Under the pieces are notes generated by a model that saw only the letters and a list, made by a program, of their open reading frames with translations, had not been told where the DNA came from and ran no database searches. A stretch of DNA of 64,000 nucleotides, taken from positions 4,534,001-4,598,000 of the forward strand of contig CM049397.1 in the NCBI GenBank assembly GCA_026929865.2. The letters are read 5' to 3'. The number at the start of each line of letters is the position of its first letter. The first letter of the stretch is position 1. The position numbers were made by a program, and so were the translations under genes. This document shows, piece after piece, positions 34,027-64,000 of this stretch. Origin of the DNA: Hyperoplus lanceolatus (taxonomy: Eukaryota > Chordata > Actinopteri > Uranoscopiformes > Ammodytidae).

Positions 34027-35244
34027 CAGACATCCTCTTAATAGTGCTTTCAATGGGGTAATGAATCAGAATACAGGCTCAAACAAAACACAAGCAAAAA
34101 CAAGAAAAACAGAAAGAGCAAGTAGGACACAATGTGGACAAAACCAAATATGTTACAGTGTGATGATTTCATAACAAAAAAACAGAGAAAGCCATTGTAG
34201 TTATGGCAGGAGCAGTGAGACGTTTTCCAAAATGAGGCACCCTTTATACAGTGTTTTTTAATGGCTGTTTTAATGATTCATTGCTTTTAACTGGACTGAT
34301 CTACAGGTATGTTTTTTATAGTGTTGGACTGGTGCCATGTATTTGATAGGAAAATAATCACAGTTCATATGTTTTGGCATATCTTTAGAGTTTTACTGTT
34401 TCTCTGCTGCTTGTTGTTGGGGCTGCCGACTCTTGATTAAAAAAAAATAGTTTTTAAAATTTAAATCAGGCTTTCCTTGTAAAATAAATAAAGATAAAAT
34501 AAAAAAAATAATGCAAACACATTTTCAAGTTGGGAAAAGCGCTGACCTTTGTTCAGCCTTAGTTCAAAGTAAATAAGCATATTCCACAAAATATTAAACT
34601 ATTGCATTTTTCTCATAAATGGCTTTTAACTGATCTGTAAAGCAATTTATTAAGAATTAACGCTTTAAAAAAACTATAAACAGTGACTAATCAAGTAATG
34701 CTACCAAGAACTGTCAACTACATTTGCAATTTTCTGGGGGCACTCTTGGGTGAATATTGTTTGCAGATGCATGATGAGACTTCTAAGGTACATAACGCAT
34801 CACACTAGTTAATCATTAGGGCCAAACTTAGAAGTAGTCAGAAATCTCTGTCCAGCTCTGCTACGTGCCACACATGAACAGTGAAATAAACGTATGCATG
34901 AGAGATAATGGATGATAATGTCCAACTCACCAGTGGAATTCCTGCTCATTGTTTAGGACACACACATAACACATAACAGCGTACGGGTATATTACTCTCT
35001 CTTAAAAAAGACCTTCATTCAAAAGATATGCATATTTTCTTACAAATATATCGATTTCGTCCAAAGCAATTTTTATTTCATTTTTATATTTTTTATATAT
35101 AAAAATCATTCTTTGGGTTGATCCTTCCCAACAACCAGCTGAGATGACAAAAAAGACACCTGCATAGGTTTGCACAACTGCATTGGACACACACAGAAAG
35201 ACATGAGACATCGCTGTAATTCCTTCGTGTTTGGAGAGCTCAGG

Positions 35245-35279
35245 TCACACGCACGCACACACACACACTCGCACGCATG

Positions 35280-35314
<35 letters not shown>
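35245..35314. repeat. CA-rich microsatellite
   Basis: Imperfect CA/CGCA run. Confidence 0.85.
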
Positions 35315-35319
<5 letters not shown>

Positions 35320-37373
35320 TTGCATCACGAATGGAGTCACAGATATGTCACCTCAGACGGAAGCCCGACAGCTAAATCAAATCAAAGTGCTCATGGAGTA
35401 TCCAAGCGATGAGAATGGAGGTAGACCTTTTCTCTTTTATACAGTAGTGTTGGAACCAAAGCAGCTCAGGTGGTGAGTGAGCACTGCTCTTTAGAGTGTG
35501 TGTACACAGACATGCCGTTTGGTGATGACACATTCAACAGGGCACCATTGATATACTGGAAAAGCATTCTACGTAGTTCCCCCCTCCTTCTCACGCTGAT
35601 GTAAACATTTTGAACATTTGGTCGTCTAGGAACATGGCTGACATCACGGGGGTCCATGTTTGGGACGGGCCCTCTGGGATAAACATACATACCACCTGGA
35701 CAATGGCTCACTACTGTCAGTCATCTAGAAGGTTTATTCAGATGCCAGAGAGGATCATGAAGGCCTCTTAGAGTTCACCACAGACCACAGGCCCAACTAC
35801 ATAGTGCTGCTCTAGATACATTCATACAGTTTACTGCTTGAGCTGTTTGACCTCAGTATGATGTGATATACAGTATGAGACTTAACCATGGTGAAACCTA
35901 TACTGAAGTTTCTGTACATTTTCCGAAAACAGGACGGCTTAGCAAGAGGAGTGTTGCAATCTAGTACTTTTACCACTAGATGCTGCTAAATACTCCCATA
36001 TCACACACTGGACCTTTAAAAACAGCCTCGAGGTGAGAAGCAAGCAAGACTAAAACAAAAACAAAGGTTCAAAACCATAAGACTGCAATACTGGGGAACT
36101 GCACATCTGCTTGATACTCCACTGTGGGTTTGAGTTTAAGGAAACCTCTTTTCATAAATTGTTTGTATAAAAAAATATTGATTAGCTCAGCTTTAATATA
36201 TTTTGTGCAAGTCCCCGAAGGTTCTGAAAGTGCAATGCTAGATCATTGAAGAACCCCTTTAAGGATTGTTTCCTCAATTTAATAGCAGGTTTAGTCCTGG
36301 GGCACTGAACCATGGTAAATCCTCGCTATAAAATGTAAAAACCTGCACAGCTGTCAGTAAGAAAGTAAGCCTTCTTTTTTTCATGTGGTTAGTCAGAAAT
36401 ACAGCACGAACACACACACACACACACACACACACTATGGTCCTGACACACAGTTGTTGCCTCATGTGGTGACCATCCCCTGAGCAAATGAATAAACCTG
36501 AGAGATCACATGTGGGCTCGCCCTGTAATACCCGTAGGAGTTTCCACATCCTGCTCTGTCCTAGCCTCATCTTTTTCCCACAATCCTTCACTGTCCCAAA
36601 GACGCACCTGTCTGTCCACAGGCTCCTTAGCCTGATAACTGGGATGATGCATACAATATTCAGCCTCTCTACAGAGTTGGCAGTGGGCTAGTAAAGATGG
36701 TCGTAGGCACTACAAGGGAACCTTCCTCCTTGGAGGTAAACTTTGTGACCCTGTTTTAATGTTCTGTAACACCAGCAGCGTTCTACTCTATAAGACGGTC
36801 AGCAGCCAAGTCCTACCTTTATATGTCTGTCTCTCACTGACCGTCTTTACATGCACAGCATATTCTGAATAAACCAGCGACATACACTGGTGGGGTAGAA
36901 GCCCCATGATGTCTGACGTCACAAGTTTTTTACCAGCAATTATCCCCATCCCTTCCAAGGAAAATGAACACTCACTCATTATGGTATTATCTTGGTCTTG
37001 CATTGTTTCGTCATCTGAAAATGACACCTCTTGTTTGAAGGAGGTTAACACACTCTAGATTAACAGCAGTAAACCAGGGCATGCATCGTAAACTGCGGCA
37101 AATGCAGAATACTCTACATGGCTTAATGCAATTATGGCTTACTCCGAATATGACCCTATATAATCTTAATCAGGTTAGTATCGAAGTATTGCTGTGCATG
37201 TAAACGGGGTCATTGTCAGCTGTCCCCAATCAATCAGCGAGGAGAAGAGTAACAGATAAAGTGCAATATCCCCCCGCCCCTCCAACCCCTCTCTCTCCCA
37301 ACCCTCTGTGTGTGCCACTGCCTGTCCTTGGCTGTGTTGTTGTTACCCCCCTGTGCTGTGATGTGACTTCATC

Positions 37374-37374
37374 C

Positions 37375-37413
<39 letters not shown>
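37374..37413. repeat. (TCTG)10 microsatellite
   Basis: Perfect tetranucleotide run 30 bases downstream (minus sense) of the bicdl1 stop. Confidence 0.9.
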
Positions 37414-37443
37414 GCTGTGCTCTGGGCCAGGTCCAATGGGGGC

Positions 37444-60434
<22,991 letters not shown>

Positions 60435-60439
60435 CGGAC

Positions 60440-61060
60440 AACAGATTTAAGAGCCGACTCGATTTCACTCCGGATGAACCCGCCCTGCTCGGACAGGGCT
60501 GGGCTGACCGGACTGAATCGACATTTCATCCATCACCCTCGCTATTCCGAGCTCGATCCAGTTAGATTGTAGGCTACACTAGTGCTTTCGTCCCAGTTTC
60601 CTCACGCCGCTCTCTCCAGCAGCGACTGTGTTCGGCTCTGATTGAATCCCAGCAAACACCGCCTCCTTTGCAGTTCACTGACAGCCTGTTTATTAGTGGA
60701 CACACACAATTATTTTATCCCGGGATAAACCGCCTGCATAAGCTCTGCGCAGCGGTCGGTCGGTCATGGTCCGTCTCGTCTCGGGGTCCTGGCTCCCCCA
60801 TAATGAAACGGCCTGTTACACCAGAGGCATTTGCCAGCCAAACATATGAGCGCGACCCCGATGCCTTCTCTTCTCAGCCTCCTTTCCGTTTTGAATGCGC
60901 GTTCCCGCCACTGTAGTGACGTTGACTGCGACCTGTTACAAACGGGCCGCCCATTGGCTGAAAACGATAGCGCCATATTTTGGTGCTTCTCACGCCTCTC
61001 ATCACACATTGGTGAGATCCAGTAAAAGAGCACATGAAGTGACGTGAAGGCATCGCCTGG
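60440..61060 (-). promoter_or_regulatory. bicdl1: bicdl1 promoter / 5' UTR, CpG-rich
   Basis: GC/CpG-rich stretch upstream (minus sense) of the start, with a CCAAT box (CAGCCAATGG, 60951-60960), a TGACGT-like element near 60917, and no TATA box seen. AT-rich sequence begins beyond 61100. Confidence 0.55.
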
Positions 61061-61099
61061 AGCACTGCCGCCTGAAGTGACACAGCAGCCATCGTCAGA

Positions 61100-64000
61100 A
61101 ATGAGGAAGGAGGAACTTAGAAGTTTGAAAAATAATCCTTGAACTCACATTGTGCATAGATTGGTAATGAAAACCTAAAAATGACAATGACAAATATAAG
61201 TAGGCCTATAGGACTAGTCTATGTTTGCCTCATTTGCGAAATTATTATGATATTAAATAACAACATCCTACCCATATTAAAGTGTTGGGCCAACATTATG
61301 CCTGCTCAGCAGGGAATTTGACACTTAGTTTTCACTATAAAACTGTCAAAGTTACGATGGTCTGGTTGGACCAGGCTATGTCAAAGTAGCCTACGTTTTA
61401 CATAAATATATGGTTTCCAGTGGACCCTTTAATGTAGGCTACTCACAAAGAAATAAAGCAACGGAAAACTGTTTTGGCATTTCCTATACAGACGTAGAGC
61501 TTTTTCAATATAGGGCTCTTGTAGGCTCCCAAACAGCTGAGAGAACATTAATTGGTTAATTGTCTTATTGGGCTTCTGGTAAATGAAACTACCAAGGCCA
61601 GTAAGGTAATGCAGTTCCATTTCCAGTTAATAATAGCCTAATTAATAAAAATGTATAGGAAAGGCTAAGGTTAGCTTACCTGTAAGGTAGCCTACAACGC
61701 AGGAGTCACGTAGCTCGTCAGTGAGTAAAACTGCTTTTTAAATCTAACTAGGCCTAAACTTTAATTAGCCTTGGCCTCTTAGGTAGGCTATGTATTGCTT
61801 GCCGTTTAGATATCTAGCTGTAGGAGATTAGTAAAAACTACGTTATGTTCAATTATTTAAGTAGGCTGTATTTTAGTGTAGCCTATATTTGCATTTTGTT
61901 GTCCTTTAGTCAATTAGCCGTAACCATAGACTAGCATTTTATAGCCTAAAACAGCTAATGTCGCTGCGTCATGCATTCATTAGGCTATGTTAATTAGCCT
62001 ACAGCATATAGCTTAATTGTGTCTGTTTCATGTTATTAGGCCTATTAGATTGTCGTTTAATTTAATATTTTTTTTGAGAAGGCAGTAGGCCTACTTGCTG
62101 ACTTTATTACACGGCTATAGGCCTACAGTTTACTTTACAATGATAGTGAATTGTTTTGTAGTTTACTATAGCCTAGTTTATATAATTTACTGTCTAAATG
62201 CATTATCTACAGTGTATGTAAGCCTTTATGACAATAATAAAACTAGTTCAACGTTCACCAGATTTACCATTAAAATGCTGTTGAAGTAGCCTGGTCCTAC
62301 ACGACCATTGTACTTTGACTACTGAAGGGAAATTAAGTAGGTAGGTGGGCGGTGCCAGGCTACTGTTTAAGGGTACATTCGCCAGAACTTATATTAATAT
62401 ACAAATATAACATTCTAAAAGAGGCCATTCTTAATAATGAATAGCTAAAATAAATGTTGATACTTAAGTTCAATCTGCTGATAATACTTAAAGTATAGCC
62501 TATGTGCTTCTGTAAATGTGTATGCACGACATATATTACATTTTTCTGTATTATTATTTTTTCATATATTTCTGTATGTTCTGAATCCATTTTTATTATA
62601 GAATCAAATTTTATTCCACTATCTAAAATTGCTTGGGCAAAAAAGGCATAGACCTAGTGCAAAATTCAATAGCTGCAAATTCAAAAGGCATACTGTAAAC
62701 ATCCATAGCAGCTGTAGACAAATTGTTTTTCCCCAAAGAGGAGTTTTGAAGTATCTAGCCCAGAGACGTGATGCAATATAAAAATAAAAATAAATAAAAA
62801 ATCCCATCGTCAAACTCATGAAATGTCGGCCATTACAGATCAAGACAGATTATGAATCATATTGAGGGCAAACATCCCAAACTGAGATCTTCCTGCTAAC
62901 TGCTCAAAGAGGCTAATTTTGGGTTGGGTGGTGTAAATGAATGGATAAGATTACAGTAAGGATTAGGGTTTATCTTAGTGTGAGCTGAGGTTACAGGTCA
63001 AGGAATTAACGTACTCGTGCAAAGGCCTTCTCAGATGCAGCAATATGTGTGTATCTGTGTGAATGAGTGGGGGATGAAGGGTTGGGATGATGATGGGTGA
63101 GGGGCACTGGAGCTGATCTAATCAAGGCACAAAAGAAGTGGGTCACAGTCTGCTGGTCCACTGTCCCCTAACATCAGGGCCGCGGGGGGTCATGTATAGG
63201 GGTTAATGGGTTATTTCCTCAAAGCACATCAAAACATCACTGCTTTAAACCGCTAAGCTTAACAAATGTTGCAGCCCACGCTATCCTTCTAAGAGTAACG
63301 CTGCCGGTGCAAAACAAAGAAAAACAACAACATTTGTGCTGTATGACACATTGTATCACGGCCTAATCACTCAAGTTGAGTGTGTTTTTACAGTTATTGT
63401 TAACACGTCTATAATTAACAGTATGTATGATGTAACAACAGGTACCTTTACAAAAAAGCAAAAATAAACAAAACTCATCCAGCCCCAGCTTAATATAATA
63501 GAGATCTCCACCAGAGAGCTTACAAATAGATGGGGAAACACTGCCCATCAGCAAAGCCAATGTGTAACTTCACATAACTTTACCTAACAAAGTATATTCG
63601 TCATCATAGGAGGAGAAGTCTCCAATAAACTTTAACATTTCAATAATTGTCACAAGAGTTCATTTACACAGTGCCATGCATGGCTCTTTGGCTGGAGATA
63701 AACTATTGTCACCCTCACTGCTGTTTATTAAAGACTGTGGCTCCCTCTGGTGGAGAATAAGAATATTACATTCAAGTCAAATTGAGAAAACAATCAAGAG
63801 TTGACTTAACACTGCTCATAATCAGATTATGAAAACTGTTTTAAGGGTTGCTGTTCTATTATGATTAGTGCCATACAACTGCTCCTCCAAGATTGTATTA
63901 ATGTTTGAAAATCATTTTGGGTGTAAGATCTGTTTTCTGATATAAGTGGAGATTATGGTACGGAATGAATTCATGAATTAAATGGAGGTCTCTTCAGATA
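61100..64000. other. intergenic, no gene seen
   Basis: AT-rich. The part 61180-62520 is dense in TAGGCTA/TAGCCTA words; 62520-64000 shows no coding pattern, tRNA or clear repeat ends. In human the next locus beyond BICDL1 is, as remembered, TMEM233; no trace of it was seen. Confidence 0.7.

Larger units (their letters stand above)
33790..37443 (-). other. bicdl1 3' UTR or convergent intergenic sequence
   Basis: No coding sequence recognised. Carries CA runs at 34000-34023, 35245-35314 and 36412-36435, a TATATAAAAA-rich patch near 35090 and a (TCTG)10 run at 37374-37413, immediately past the stop. The boundary between the UTR and the spacer to rab35 cannot be set from sequence. Confidence 0.4.

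Noticed and set aside
61100-64000. Exons of a next gene (TMEM233-like) upstream of bicdl1
   Set aside because: Short open frames only, AT-rich, no splice-bounded conserved peptide seen on either strand.

Overview
The window is teleost fish genomic DNA. The grounds are vertebrate-type split genes with short GT..AG exons, very long CA/TG and GA microsatellites, tRNA-derived SINEs with fish-type tails, and many hAT-like and TTAA-flanked elements in the introns. No species can be named from the sequence alone.

Three protein-coding genes are present, and all are recognisable from their translated exons. (1) Bases 1-17,694, plus strand: the last 17 coding exons (865 codons) of gcn1, the ribosome-associated HEAT-repeat activator of the eIF2alpha kinase GCN2. 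The 5' part of the gene lies outside the window. (2) Bases 19,014-30,427, plus strand: complete rab35 (six coding exons, 201 residues), a small GTPase of endocytic recycling. It has a GC-rich promoter/5' exon and a 3' UTR of about 2.4 kb. (3) Bases 60,434 down to 37,444, minus strand, convergent with rab35: bicdl1 (BICDR-1/CCDC64), a coiled-coil dynein-dynactin cargo adaptor with ten coding exons. As I recall it, GCN1, RAB35 and BICDL1 are also neighbours on human 12q24.23, so the block is conserved. The last 3 kb (61.1-64 kb), upstream of bicdl1, shows no gene.

Two things stand out in bicdl1. First, its conserved start (MSAFCL) at 60,434 is out of frame with the conserved continuation (ALEEEL..., AAKLG) at 60,253. 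One extra G in the G4 run at 60,350-60,353 would explain this, so it is either an assembly/sequencing error or a real frameshift. Second, a 144-nt symmetric exon (45,076-45,219), absent from the human 573-residue isoform as I remember it, is bracketed in the transcript by a long UG repeat on the acceptor side and a longer CA repeat on the donor side. These repeats are complementary and are known classes of splicing-factor targets.

Most other structure is mobile-element debris, and several insertions can be delimited to the base. They include a 5'-truncated L1-type LINE with a 13-bp target-site duplication; three hAT-type elements with perfect 8-bp duplications; a Mutator-like element with 9-bp duplications and iterated terminal motifs; a mariner-like TA-flanked element; several families of TTAA-flanked MITEs (one inside the rab35 3' UTR); three copies of a CCCTGCGTTCC-ended MITE; and SINEs. 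Two near-identical copies of a foldback element carry a 152-codon open frame whose eight nucleotide differences are all amino-acid changing, which argues against a real gene. I found no prokaryote-like system, CRISPR array, rRNA or free-standing tRNA gene, and no convincing new gene.
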